Shown here: piece after piece, positions 32,655-43,258 of the stretch | Layout of the letters: every line of letters begins with the position of its first letter | Position numbering within the stretch: the first letter of the stretch is position 1 | NCBI GenBank assembly: GCA_964030475.1 | Contig: CAXIPT010000012.1 | Location: 1,306,610 to 1,370,609, forward strand | DNA length: 64,000 nucleotides | Source of the DNA: Tethya wilhelma | Taxonomy: Eukaryota; Porifera; Demospongiae; Tethyida; Tethyidae | Direction: 5' to 3' | Program-made: the position numbers and the translations under genes | The notes under the pieces: generated by a model | Told to the model about the DNA's origin: nothing | The model's database searches: none | What the model saw: only the letters and a program-made list of their open reading frames with translations

Positions 32655-32685
32655 AAAAATTTGAGCCAGCCTTAATTACATTGAG
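32655..32685 (-). repeat. Solitary end of the CTCAGTG MITE family
   Basis: The stretch 'gagccagccttaattacatt' plus gag is a diverged terminal repeat of the elements at 15.8 and 17.8 kb. It abuts the satellite directly on its right. Confidence 0.6.
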
Positions 32686-32686
32686 T

Positions 32687-33591
32687 AGAAAATTTTCTAA
32701 GTCCATAGTCACTCTAAAAGACTAAGTTCTTTTTCCATACCTTGAGAAAACTTTGTTTTTCGCCAACAATGTTTTTTTACACATCAAGGGAATGTTCCAA
32801 GTGTTGAAAAAAGTAAATTTTCACAAAAGTGTTTCTTTTGTGCTAGAAAATGTTTCAAGGCCAAATAATGGTTTTTTGTCAAAAGTGTACTTTTTGATCT
32901 TAGAAAATTTTCTAAGTACATAGTCACTCAAAAAGACCNCAAAAGTGTTTCTTTTGTGCTAGAAAATGTTTCAAGGCCAAATAATGGTTTTTTGTCAAAA
33001 GTGTACTTTTTGATCTTAGAAAATTTTCTAAGTACATAGTCACTCAAAAAGACCAAGTTCTTTTTCTGTACCGTAAGAAAACTGTTTTTCACCAACAATG
33101 TTGTTTACATCAAGAGTATGTCCCAAGTGTTGAAAAAGGTAAATTTTTTTACAAAAGTGTGTCTTTTGTGCTAGAAAATGTTTTCAAGAATGCTTTTTGT
33201 CAAAAGTGTACTTTTTGGTCTTAGAAAATTTTCTAAGTCCATAGTCACTCAAAAAGACTTAGTTCTTTTTCCGTACCTTGAGAATACTTTGTTTTTCACC
33301 AACAATGTTTTTTACATCAAGGAAATGTTCCAAGTGTTGAAAAAAGTAAAAGTGTTTCTTCAAGGCAAAATAAGCGTTTTTTGTCAAAAGTGTACTTTTT
33401 GGTTATAGAAAATTTTCTAAGTCAATAGTAACTCAAAACACTAATTTTTTTTTCTGTACTGTGAGAAAACTTTGCCAACAATGTTTTTTACATTTCCAAG
33501 TTTTGAATAAAAATAAATTTTCACAAAATCGTTTCTTTTGAGCTATTCAAGGCAAAGTTAACTTTTTTGTCAAAAGTGTACTTTTTGGTCT
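32687..33591 (+). repeat. Satellite of about 185-215-bp units
   Basis: Units begin with the palindrome AGAAAATTTTCT at 32687, 32902, 33018, 33223 and 33407 and share 'tcaaaagtgtactttttg', 'ccaagtgttgaaaaaagta' and 'tagtcactcaaaaagac'. The third start follows an N at 32939. The 115 bases on each side of that N (32824-32938 and 32940-33054) are identical, so one unit may be an unmerged contig overlap. Confidence 0.9.
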
Positions 33592-33840
33592 TTGACTATA
33601 AAATTAATGGCTCATTATTGCTCAAAAGGGTCAAAGGTCAAATTTAATAACTCTATTTTCTTCCCTCAAAGCGTACAATTAAAAGTCTCACACTGTATCC
33701 TCTGTAACAAATCCTCTGGTGCCTGCCTGTATAGCCATGACAGCACAAATGTGCTCAATGTGGCCACCTTGACTATCCTGTCAGCCACTGCTGCCCAGCT
33801 AAACCCCGGCCCCCCAAAGCAGCAGCCACCTTTCTCATAG
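33592..33840 (+). pseudogene. Fragment with 2A-like NPGP motif, possibly from a non-LTR element
   Basis: An 82-codon frame ends '...ILSATAAQLNPGPPKQQPPFS' (last residues before TAG). The LNPGP string with a hydrophobic lead-in resembles the 2A-like ribosome-skipping peptides at the start of some invertebrate CR1/L2-type polyproteins. The acidic residues of the usual D-x-E-x-N-P-G-P are absent. It is cut off by the LTR relic at about 33848. Confidence 0.3.
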
Positions 33841-33847
33841 CCAAGTG

Positions 33848-34010
33848 TCTAGCTAGTGAATAGTTAATGGGTAGACAGGATGTGTGTGACTTTAGAATGT
33901 TCTAGATGTTCTCCTTTTTGTATTTAAGCAGCTACTTTGTTCTTGTATTTTGTCTTGGTATTTGGGTACTAAAAGAAGTTGTTAAAGCCCTTACCACTCA
34001 CGATATTACA
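33848..34010 (+). repeat. 5' LTR relic of the Ty3/gypsy element
   Basis: The shared piece 'ctagctagtgaa...gtagacaggatgtgtgtgac' also occurs at 37535-37586. The LTR ends at 34010 (TTACA). The first part of the LTR is missing here. Together the two copies imply a full LTR of about 330 bp. Confidence 0.7.
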
Positions 34011-34013
34011 AAT

Positions 34014-34026
34014 TGGCGACGAGGAG
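34014..34026 (+). other. Primer-binding site
   Basis: TGGCGACGAGGAG follows the LTR after three bases and would pair with a tRNA 3' end (…CCA). The tRNA was not identified. Confidence 0.55.
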
Positions 34027-34033
34027 AAACGAC

Positions 34034-37000
34034 ATGGCAGCAGCAACTCATGGCAGCATTTATGCATTTGATCCCCAAACAGAAGACTGGACCTGGGAAC
34101 ATCTCGAAAACTATTTTCTCGCAAACAAGGTTGCTGACAATGCCAAAGGCAGACAACAGAAACGTGCTATTCTCCTCAGCCACCCACATACCAGCTAATC
34201 AGGAATTTGGTGCAGCCAGACACACCCAACACCAAAACCTATGCTCAATTGGTCAAGCTGATGAAGGATCATCTTTTACCTAAAACGTCTTCTATCGTTG
34301 CAAGAAAGGAATTTCATTCTCGTTTACGACCTCCAGATGAAACGTACAGTGACTTCATTGCCACTTTCCGGAAAATTCAGAAAACTGTGGATTCGGGGAC
34401 TCTCTCAACGAAATGTTGGTTTGTGGTCGCAACGATCGCCGCCTGCAATGCAAACTACTCTCGGAAGAGGGCCTCACATTGAACAAAGGCCTCAAGATAG
34501 CTCATGCCTTGGAGTCAGCCGAGTCAGGAGCAAAACTACTGCAAGGACCCCCTCCACCATCTATTCAACTCTTGCAGCGACCAAGCCCCAAGACACAACC
34601 AAGACCAGCTAACACCCATCCAGCACCTCTTACTTCTCAACCTCCTCCAAAACCATGCTACAGGTGTGGTGGGAAACACTGGCAATCGAAGTGCCGATTC
34701 AAAGATGCTACTTGCAACTTCTGTAAGAAGCGAGGACATATTGCAAAGGTGTGCTACTCCAGACTCAAGAAACACTCCACCTCTTCTGTCAAAGGCACCC
34801 ACCAAGTTGTGGCCGATGGCTGTGAAAGCACCTCCCAGTCCTCCTCTGATGCTGAATATGCTGCTGGAATGTATCATTCGACCTCCAGTAACCAGACACC
34901 ACAACCACTCCAAATCTCCATGGAGTTGAACGATTCTCCAATTGTTATGGAAGTGGATACAGGAGCCACTTTCACCGTCATCAGTGAGACCACCTACCAC
35001 TCTCTTTGGGACACTCACTCTGCACGGACACTAACTCTCACTAATGACCCCCATCTCAAGACATACATGGGTCAACCAATTGATGTGATTGGCCAGATCA
35101 CAGTCAAAGTCAATTACAATCATCAAGCGAACGAACTGCCTCTCTATGTCATCAAAGGCCAAGGTCCTAGTTTATTGGGACGGGATTGGCTGCAAGTAAT
35201 TCAACTTGACTGGTCTTCCATGCTAAACATTTCACCAAAGCCTCATCAAGCCATTCTTGACCGCCACCCTTCCGTATTCAAGGACGAAATGGGCTGTATT
35301 GTAGGAGTCACCGCCAAGTTCAACATTAAGCCAGATGCTACACCCAAGTTCTACCGTGCCAGATCTGTTCCATATGCACTCAAATCAAAGGTTGAGCATG
35401 AACTTGACCGACTGGAACAACAGGATGTACTGGAACGTGTGGAATTTTCAGACTGGGCAGCCGCTCCCATAGTACCGGTAGTGAAACAGGATGGCTCCAT
35501 TAGGATCTGCGGGGACTACAAGCTTACAGTGAACCAAGCTTCTGAGACTGACACATACCCTCTACCCAAAATTGAGGATCTTTTTGCATCACTGTCAGGT
35601 GGTAAGTCATTCTCTAAACTCGATTTACTCCATGCTTACCAACAGGTCCCTCTTGAGGAAGATTCCAAACAATACACAACAATCAACACTCACCAAGGGC
35701 TCTACCGCTACAAGTGCCTACCGTTTGGAGTATCTTCAGCACCAAGTATCTTCCAGCGTACCATAGAGAGCATCTTGAAAGGTATTCCTCATGTAACTGT
35801 GTACCTAGACGGTATCTTGATCACAGGAACGACCCAAGATGAGCATCTCCACAACCTGGAAGATGTGCTGAATTGGCTGGAAACTGATATATAACGTCCG
35901 ACTCAAACTCTCGAAGTGTGCATTCTTTCTCCGCACTGACACTTGCCGCCTACAACTACCACATTGTGTATAAGTCAGGATCTACTCATGGAAATGCAGA
36001 CATGCTTAGTCACTTGCCACTCCCAGCTAGTCACTCCACAATGATTCCTGGTGAAACTATTTTACTTATGGATATTCTCAATTCCTACCCAGTCACAGCA
36101 GCAGACATCAAGACAGCAACAAGTTGTGATCCAGTACTCACTCGTATCCTTACGTTTGTACTCAAAGGTTGGCAAACTACCACTGAAGCTTCACTCAAAC
36201 CTTACCTTCAACGACAACTTGAACTCAGCATTCATGATGGTTGCATCCTCTGGGGTTCTTGAGTTGTTCTACCTTCATCTCTCCGTCAACGTGTCACGAA
36301 TGAACTTCATGAAGGACACCCTGGAATCTCCCGAATGAAGAGCTTAGCCTGTAGTTTTGTCTGGTGGCCAGGTATGGACAAGGACATCGAAACTACAGTA
36401 AAGCAGTGTGATGCCTGCCAATGCACTAGACACCTATCACCTTCAGTTCCAATTCAACCATGGGAATGGCCACAACGCCCATGGGCTCGCCTACATGCTG
36501 ACTATGCTGGACCGTTCCTTGGAAAAATCTTTCTCATAGTTGTTGACGCTCACTCTAAATGGTTAGAAGTTCTACCTGTGTCAGCAGCAACATCCACTAC
36601 TACTATCGAACACTTTCGTACTCTATTCGCAACACATGGTCTCCCAGAAATGCTTGTAACAGACAATGGAACTGTTTTCACAAGTGCTGAATTCAATGAG
36701 TTTATGCAACGCAATGCATGGTATCCGTCATGTTACTTCTGCTCCCTACCATCCTTCGTCAAATGGCTTAGCAGAACGAGCTGTCCAAACATTCAAAGAA
36801 CACATCAAACGATCAACTCAAGGCTCACTTCAAAGTCGAATTTCTCGTTTTCTGCTGACCTATCGCAACACTCCTCACACTACCACTGGTATTTCTCCTG
36901 CTGAGCTTTTGTTTGGCAGATGATCACGTACTCTATTTTGACCTCATGCTACCAGATTTATCAAACCGTGTTCAGGACAAGCAGAAAGTACAAAAGCTAC

Positions 37001-37328
37001 ACCATGACAAACATTCTGCACCTTGCAACCTAGACATTGGTGATTCAGTCTATGTACTGCTAATGACACTTGGGTCTGAGGAACTATTGATAAAAAGCTT
37101 GGCCCAATGTCATTCTTGATTGATTTGGAAGATGGTACATCTGTTCACCGTATTGACCACCTCCACCGTCGCACAAACACTTCCTCAGACACTACATCAT
37201 TCAATACACCCCCAGTGGATTGGGTTGACATGCCTTCAACAAGTGGTGTTCCACCTCCTTCTATTCCCAGTCCACCAGAACCTCGTCGATCCTCTCGTGT
37301 TTCACACCCTCCGGAACGATTTATGTAA
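34034..37328 (+). pseudogene. Ty3/gypsy gag-pol polyprotein, degenerate
   Basis: The order is gag, protease, reverse transcriptase and integrase. Gag starts at 34034 and is shifted at about 34195 and 34410; it ends in two zinc knuckles at about 34655-34760 (C-x2-C-x3-H-x4-C and C-x2-C-x4-H-x4-C). The protease shows DTGA at about 34955. The reverse transcriptase (about 35330-35890) has the usual blocks, but the catalytic Y-x-D-D box reads YLDG. The frame then stops at 35892, and the thumb/RNase H region is deleted: within 30 bp the sequence resumes near the end of RNase H. Integrase follows with an H-H-C-C finger (about 36310-36425), two Asp and one Glu, with shifts at about 36265 and 36712. 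It cannot be autonomous. Confidence 0.9.
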
Positions 37329-37352
37329 TTAACACCTTAATTGTTTTAATCT

Positions 37353-37365
37353 AAAAGGGGAGGAG
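37353..37365 (+). other. Polypurine tract
   Basis: AAAAGGGGAGGAG lies directly before the 3' LTR start TGTGATAG, as expected for plus-strand priming. Confidence 0.75.
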
Positions 37366-37586
37366 TGTGATAGAACTCTTTAGAACTCTAGTAATATTTT
37401 AATTGTATTGATGTTTACCTTCTATCTTAGAGTACTTCCTGTTAATCACACTTTAGAATTTCAAGGTAGGTATGATTTTATAACTTGCTTTTGTGATGTG
37501 GTATCACTTTGTGCTATAGAATGCTTAGCTTTAAGTCTAGCTAGTGAATAATTAATGTGTAGACAGGATGTGTGTGACTTTAGAAT
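37366..37586 (+). repeat. 3' LTR, truncated at contig end
   Basis: It begins TGTGATAGAAC after the polypurine tract and shares its last 50 bp with the 5' LTR. It stops at the N (37587), so the end is missing. A contig ending inside an LTR is a common assembly break. Confidence 0.8.
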
Positions 37587-37762
37587 NCAAATACTCATGG
37601 AACTACTTGATGTTTGTCATTAGAAACACCATGATGCGTGTACATGTATTTACAAAAGTTAGCACTTAAGTCTTGCAATAATTAAGAATAGCATTCCTAC
37701 CGGCCGACAACCTATGATACGTTATGACTGCACATTGTGTAAACTTCATTGGATAAAAGTAC

Positions 37763-39994
37763 CTTGCTACATGGAACCTTCATAACTTCTTTAGCTTCCT
37801 TTAAATGCTGCATAGATCGTGCATTCTTTCCTTTGCCTACATAAAATATACTTTCAACAAACTTCCTGAAGCGTTCCAATTCCAAATTATTTGTGGTTGG
37901 TTTGGAAACTCTTGGATCAAGCAAAAGGTAGTTGAAGTAATCCTTTGATTGCTTCTTGGTACCATTCTTGGCTACACCAGATGAACAGGTTAACTGCAGC
38001 TCTAGGGATGCCAGATCAGGTATAGGTAGAGTTCCATTTAACACCATTGATAATTCATACTTGAAGCCTATGGTGAAAGTGGGTATGTTTGCACTATTAT
38101 ATATGGAGGGTAAATAGTTTGACAATAGACAAGGTTCTAAAGATTGTAGTAGTCATTTGCTGGTAAACCTGTTTAAACTATAAATCGAAAAATTTTGTTG
38201 TCAAAAGCTATGGCTCGAAAGTAGTGATTTAGCATAACTATATGTACAAGAGTGAAACAAACACTGTAGTCAGTTTGTGTGTGTATAAACATTTAGTTTT
38301 TCACTGAAACTGTCTAGTTGATTAACTTTTTTCTACACTTTTCAAATGTCCATTTGTACAACACACATAGGAATTAAGGCATACTTGATTGTCCATGTTG
38401 TTTGAATTTGCTAACTGAAAGCTACAAGGCATGTGTCCACCCACAGGTCATACTGTAGATGGTAACTAAGCGTGATGTTAGCAAGATACTGGATCACAAA
38501 TCACTGCTAGCATACAATCTATATAGGTACTACTGAAAAATAGATTAGAAAAACACACACATACATGCTGAGCGTTACGCATTTATCTTGGGTTGATTTT
38601 TGTTTATCTAAGAACAAGAGTACAAGAATACCTTTGTAGTCTGTTTTTCTGATCTGTTTCCCACCATTTTTCAATTTCATCAAGCACAACAAATAGGTAG
38701 TTCTAGTAGTTGTTGTTATTGGTCCTGGATATTCACCATGTGCAAGTAGCTCCTTTCTTAACTCACAATCGGAGAGTTCTTGCAATTCCTTAGGAATGAT
38801 ACAAATTTCATCTTCTGGAATAATACCTGCAGTGAGTATATTTTCTCCTATGTCCAATGTCAGTAATAATAGCAACTTGTTGAGCAAAATTGGCAAACCT
38901 GAGATAGATTGTTTTTCATCATAGAAATCAGATGCTTCAGCTATACTGGAATAAGATCCTATGTGTTCTTCAAAAAGTTTAGTACAGCATTTGTGATCTA
39001 TATAATACAAGATTAGAAAACGTACATCATGTACATGTATACCAGCAAATGACATTTGAAGATGTGAACCTTGTAAGCTTGTATCCCCTGTTACATACTT
39101 ATTATTAATAATGGGTATAAATCTGGCGAACTATTTTTCAAATCGCCAAACAGTTTTATATGTACACGGCAGTGCACATACAGTATGTAAACAATGCAGC
39201 ATGCGGAGCTAAATTACCAAATTTAAAATTGCCATTAATGTCTAAAATGCGAATTTGCCAAATTTACTGGGTATACAGTAAGTGATCAAGTTAACGTTAA
39301 GTTATTCAGTACACTACCTGAAGAGTCCATCACTTTAACCATACCTACATCATATGCACAGTGATTTACCCATCTTAATTTCCTTCCATTAAGTGTGCCA
39401 AGTTTGTTATGATTCGATCAGGACACAAAGATTGCATTAACAATTTACTATTAAAACTTTATACTTGTCTAACACAATTGTGTGAGTAAACTTTTTTTAC
39501 ATGTATCACTAGTGCAATAACCATATGTAGATATCACATGCACCAAAAAAATACGAATTGTAGAACTAAGTTATGTTAGTCCCAAAATTCAGGAAAGGCA
39601 TCAAAAATTGAGCAGTGCTAGATGTATAGAAGAAGTACAGTAAAGAATACATGCATCTATACCCATCAGATCTACCACAAATATGTTACCTTCTTTTCGA
39701 GCATAGTCAATAGGAAGCATTTCATCATTATCGTATATGAAAAAGCTTGCTCCATGATGAAGCAATAAATTGATCATGTGATTTCTTCCCCACATAGCAG
39801 CAACATGTAATGGTGTGAGGCCATCATTATTCTGTCTATCAACATCAGCATTACTTTCCAACAGAAACTTCATAATATTGGGTGAAACAGAATTTGCTGC
39901 AAGATGAAGAACCGTTGTACCCTCATCATCAATAGGAGTATTGACAATGTCAGGCTCTGTTGGAAGTAATGAGGTGAGAAGATCTTTCACACTC
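37763..39994 (-). CDS. ANKLE1: ANKLE1: ankyrin-LEM-GIY-YIG structure-specific nuclease (partial)
   Basis: Four minus-strand exons agree in phase: 39690-39994, 38899-38997, 38632-38826, 37763-38067. The first encodes ankyrin repeats ('GTTVLHLAANS', 'DGLTPLHVAAMWGRNHMINL'). The third holds a LEM domain ('LSDCELRKELLAHGEYPGPI' then TTTTRTTYL). The fourth holds the GIY-YIG nuclease start ('FNYLLLDPRV' and 'IFYVGKGKNARSMQHLKEA'). This domain order is diagnostic of ANKLE1 (LEM-3 in worms), which cleaves branched DNA and chromatin bridges at the midbody. A further exon, 11823-11916, continues the nuclease domain but is displaced in the scaffold. The start exon lies above 40000 and was not identified; the last exon is missing. 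Confidence 0.85.
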
Positions 39995-41100
39995 CTAGAT
40001 ATATAATTACATAGATTGATCAGTATTACAATATTGTAGATCATTAATTTTTGTCTATTTTTTAATGTTTGTTAACATATGTTTGTTCCATCAGAATTCC
40101 TTTTATAGGGATTGACATAATAGGACTTCAGGTACGTACATTGGTGCAGTGGCTATTAATGTGATTATTTTGTATACTTACTGATTGCTGTCATACAGTA
40201 CATGTACCGTATAGCGGGAAATTTTCGCGTAGTGCAACTTTTCGTATTTTTTGTATGCTGTTTGAATATATGAAAATTAAAACTGCAAAAATTTAACCCG
40301 CACATTAAGCGCAATACGTGCATACCCTCATGTATATCAAATTTAGAACTATGAAAATTTATTGGTGCTCTTTTACCATTTCATATTAAATTTTGAACTT
40401 TAAAATTCCTACCATACAGTAAGTTATGCTGAAATATTAGACACATGTGTGAAAATCATTTGATTATGATCGCATAACCTATCATGGCAATATTTATATT
40501 AATTGGAACAAGATTCCCGCAAATTTGGTCTGGACAGACCAAAATACTCAGTTAAATTTTGAAATCTGCAGCAGTATATTAATTATCTATTTTGTCATAA
40601 TAGTCACAGCATACTTGATCTCGCTCTTGCTAAAGCTTCTTTTTACTAGCATGCACTAGAGCACGAATATTCACTCCCAAATGGAGTCAAGAGGTTCCGG
40701 CCCTTCAGTATAAATTTACTAAAATCATACAACAGTATTTAATTTGTACAGTAAATTACACTACTTAGGTATATCTTACGCAAAATCTCCTAAGATCACT
40801 GCATCTCGTACAGAGTCCATATGATCTCACAGTAGTCTACAGTCGAAGAGATTGGCTCGATTTGGCACGTCAAAATTTAAATTTGACCTTTGACCCCCTG
40901 GCCAATATGCATGATTCCTGATCAGCAAGCCCCTCCCTCCTCAAAAAATAATCCCACATGTACTGCTTTTCAGCTAGGAAAAACAGACTCAGCAGAACTA
41001 GTACATATACTGATAAAATCAATTGATCTCATTACATATAATATAATAAAATATATCTAGCTTTCAACCAAACTCTAAACAAATCATACATAATAAAATA
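39995..41100. other. 5' region of ANKLE1, no exon fixed
   Basis: The missing ANKLE1 start exon should be here: the next acceptor needs a preceding exon ending with two codon bases. A MITE-like end 'accgtatagcgggaaatttt' is at about 40206. Nothing else is recognised up to the CA repeat. Confidence 0.5.
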
Positions 41101-41104
41101 TGCA

Positions 41105-41270
41105 TGTGCACACACACACACACACACGTACAAACACACACACATACACATACACACATGCACACACACACACACATGCACACACACACATACACACATG
41201 CACACACACACGTACACACATACGTACACTCACACACGTACACACACATGTACACTCACACACGTACAAT
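41105..41270. repeat. (CA)n microsatellite with TACA/TGCA interruptions
   Basis: About 165 bp of CA dinucleotides with regular TACA and TGCA variants. Four ORFs that read it as Cys-Val or His-Thr are artefacts. Confidence 0.95.
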
Positions 41271-41284
41271 ATATGACACACTTT

Positions 41285-43219
41285 CTAGTTTAACTTCTTT
41301 TCTCTACATAGTTTTTCCCACTTAGATAAAAGTTTAGCTTTGGAGATAATTTCAGCTTCTGTAAGCAATCCTTTGTCTTTCTGTATAACTAGATGCTTGG
41401 AGGTACCTTCTTCACCGCTAATACTAGCAAACACTTCTAATACTCCATTAGCATCAACAGAGAAAGTAACTGGAATTCTAACTTTTCCTCTTGGACGAGG
41501 GGGCAATCCAGGAAGGGTAAACCGTCCTAAGAGTCTATTATCTTTGGTGTACCTGGCTTCACCTTCAAACACTTCAATTACAGCTTTTGTTTGGTAGTCT
41601 TCATTGTTTTTGTATACACGGGTGTGTGAATATGGAATTGTTGTATTGCGAGAAATTATCACACTCATTTTCCCTCCGACTAATTCAATCCCTAAGCTCA
41701 TTGGTGTCACATCCATGAGTGTGATTCCTGGCAACTGATTTATTTTTTGTTCGTAGGTCAACGAAAGATTAGCACCTTGTACAGCTGCTCCCATTGCTAC
41801 AGCTTCATCTGGATTGATACGTTTACTAAGCCTTTTATTAGGGAAATACTCTTCGAGGATGTGTTGGATGTGAACAATCCTTGTAGATCCTCCAATGAGT
41901 ACGATTTCATCAATATCATCACATGTAATACGTGCATCCTTCAGAGCTTTTTCAATCGGAATTACACAACGTGTAAATAATTCATTGTTGATTTCAACAA
42001 ATTTGTCGCGTGTCAAACTTGAATCAAAATCTTCTCCATTAACCAACGCATCAACTTCTATTGTTGCTGAGTCAGAATGTGAAAGGTTATGCTTAAGAGA
42101 CTGACATGCGTCACGAAGCTTTTTCAAAGCCTTACAATCACTGGAAATATCTTGCCCACATTGTTCCTTCACCTCTGGAAGAAAGTATTTCACCAAATTG
42201 TTGTCAAAATCTTGGCCACCAAGATGAGTATCACCACTAGTGCTCTTCACCTCAAACACTCCTCCATCAACTACCATTACGGTCACATCCAGTGTACCAC
42301 CACCAAGGTCATAGACGAGCAATGTTTGAAGAGCAGCACTACCTGCTCCCTTTTCAAGGCCATAAGCTAGAGCAGCAGCAGTTGGCTCATTGATTATTCT
42401 CTCAACTTTCAGACCAGCAATACTAGCAGCATCAATAGTTGCCTGTCTTTGGGCATCATTGAAGTAAGCAGGTACTGTTACAACAGCATTCGTTACACTG
42501 ACACCAAGATAATCTTCAGCTGTGTGCTTCATCTTGGCTAAAACGTAGGCAGAGATTTCTTCTGGCATCAAAACCTTTGGTTTGTTTTCAATGTCAACCT
42601 CTACTGCACAGTTGCCCCTAAACTCAGAGACTTTGAAGGGCCATAGCTTTACGGATTCTTGGATTTGAACATCAGCAACCTTTCGTCCAATCATCCTCTT
42701 TGCATCATAAATAGTAGAAGCAGGTATGCGAGAGGCTTTGCTTCTTGCTGCTTCTCCAACGAGTACAGTTTGGTTTTGGAAAGCAACCCATGAAGGAGTG
42801 GTACGATTACCCATATTATTGGCAATCACAAGAGGTCGATCATTTTCCCAAATAGCAACGCAAGAAAAAGTAGTGCCTAGATCAATACCCACAAGTGTTG
42901 AAGCTGATGAATTAGTTCCACTAGCTTCAGGATTTGATTCAATTTCTTTGCAGGATTCTTGAGTCACAGTGACTGCTGGATCACCATCTTGTGCGGGTTG
43001 ATCTTCTAGTTCCTCCAAAGGTGGGAGAATCAGGCCACCAGCGGTCACATCAGGCTCAGGAAGTGACTCAGTAGGAGCGATGTCTGAAAACAAATCAGGT
43101 GTTGTGTCAGCCTTAGTTGCTTGAAAGTCGGCAGTGATCGGTTCGAAAAAGCTTTCATCTGCATGTTCTTCCATGTTGATCGGCTTTGTGTCAGCTTGTA
43201 GCCCTACCACGCCCACCAT
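41285..43219 (-). CDS. Divergent lidless Hsp70 with acidic N-terminal extension
   Basis: One intronless ORF; the first ATG is 43217-43219 (644 codons) and a second with a good context is 43172-43174 (MEEHADESFF, 629 codons). About 105 acidic, Pro/Glu-rich residues precede the ATPase domain. That domain has the three Hsp70 signatures: 'VGIDLGTTFSCVAIWEND', 'LLVYDLGGGTLDVTVMVVDG' and 'IVLIGGSTRIVHIQHILEEY'. The beta-sandwich substrate domain follows ('GIELVGGKMSVIISRNTTIP', 'SVDANGVLEVFASI'). The protein stops about 35 residues later: the helical lid and a C-terminal EEVD are absent, so binding of TPR co-chaperones is unlikely. Canonical cytosolic Hsp70 is about 640 aa with lid and no such N-terminal part. 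No intron, while all neighbours have many, suggests a retrocopy origin. It is divergent from NCLN with almost no spacer. Confidence 0.9.
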   Translation of the reverse strand: MVGVVGLQADTKPINMEEHADESFFEPITADFQATKADTTPDLFSDIAPTESLPEPDVTAGGLILPPLEELEDQPAQDGDPAVTVTQESCKEIESNPEASGTNSSASTLVGIDLGTTFSCVAIWENDRPLVIANNMGNRTTPSWVAFQNQTVLVGEAARSKASRIPASTIYDAKRMIGRKVADVQIQESVKLWPFKVSEFRGNCAVEVDIENKPKVLMPEEISAYVLAKMKHTAEDYLGVSVTNAVVTVPAYFNDAQRQATIDAASIAGLKVERIINEPTAAALAYGLEKGAGSAALQTLLVYDLGGGTLDVTVMVVDGGVFEVKSTSGDTHLGGQDFDNNLVKYFLPEVKEQCGQDISSDCKALKKLRDACQSLKHNLSHSDSATIEVDALVNGEDFDSSLTRDKFVEINNELFTRCVIPIEKALKDARITCDDIDEIVLIGGSTRIVHIQHILEEYFPNKRLSKRINPDEAVAMGAAVQGANLSLTYEQKINQLPGITLMDVTPMSLGIELVGGKMSVIISRNTTIPYSHTRVYKNNEDYQTKAVIEVFEGEARYTKDNRLLGRFTLPGLPPRPRGKVRIPVTFSVDANGVLEVFASISGEEGTSKHLVIQKDKGLLTEAEIISKAKLLSKWEKLCREKKLN

Positions 43220-43258
43220 TGTGAATCGCACGTGACCACAGTAAGGACGACAGCCAGC
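43175..43258. promoter_or_regulatory. Compact bidirectional promoter with CACGTG
   Basis: Only 39 bp separate the NCLN ATG (43259) from the first ATG of the Hsp70-like gene (43219), or 84 bp from the second. CACGTGAC at 43229-43236 is a palindromic E-box. No TATA box is seen. At least one 5' UTR must overlap the other gene's leader or coding sequence. Confidence 0.6.

Noticed and set aside
41032..41325. Cys-Val and His-Thr repeat ORFs
   Set aside because: They are translations of the (CA)n microsatellite.
43229..43231. GTG start for the Hsp70-like ORF
   Set aside because: Non-ATG initiation is not needed: two ATGs in good context follow at 43219 and 43174.
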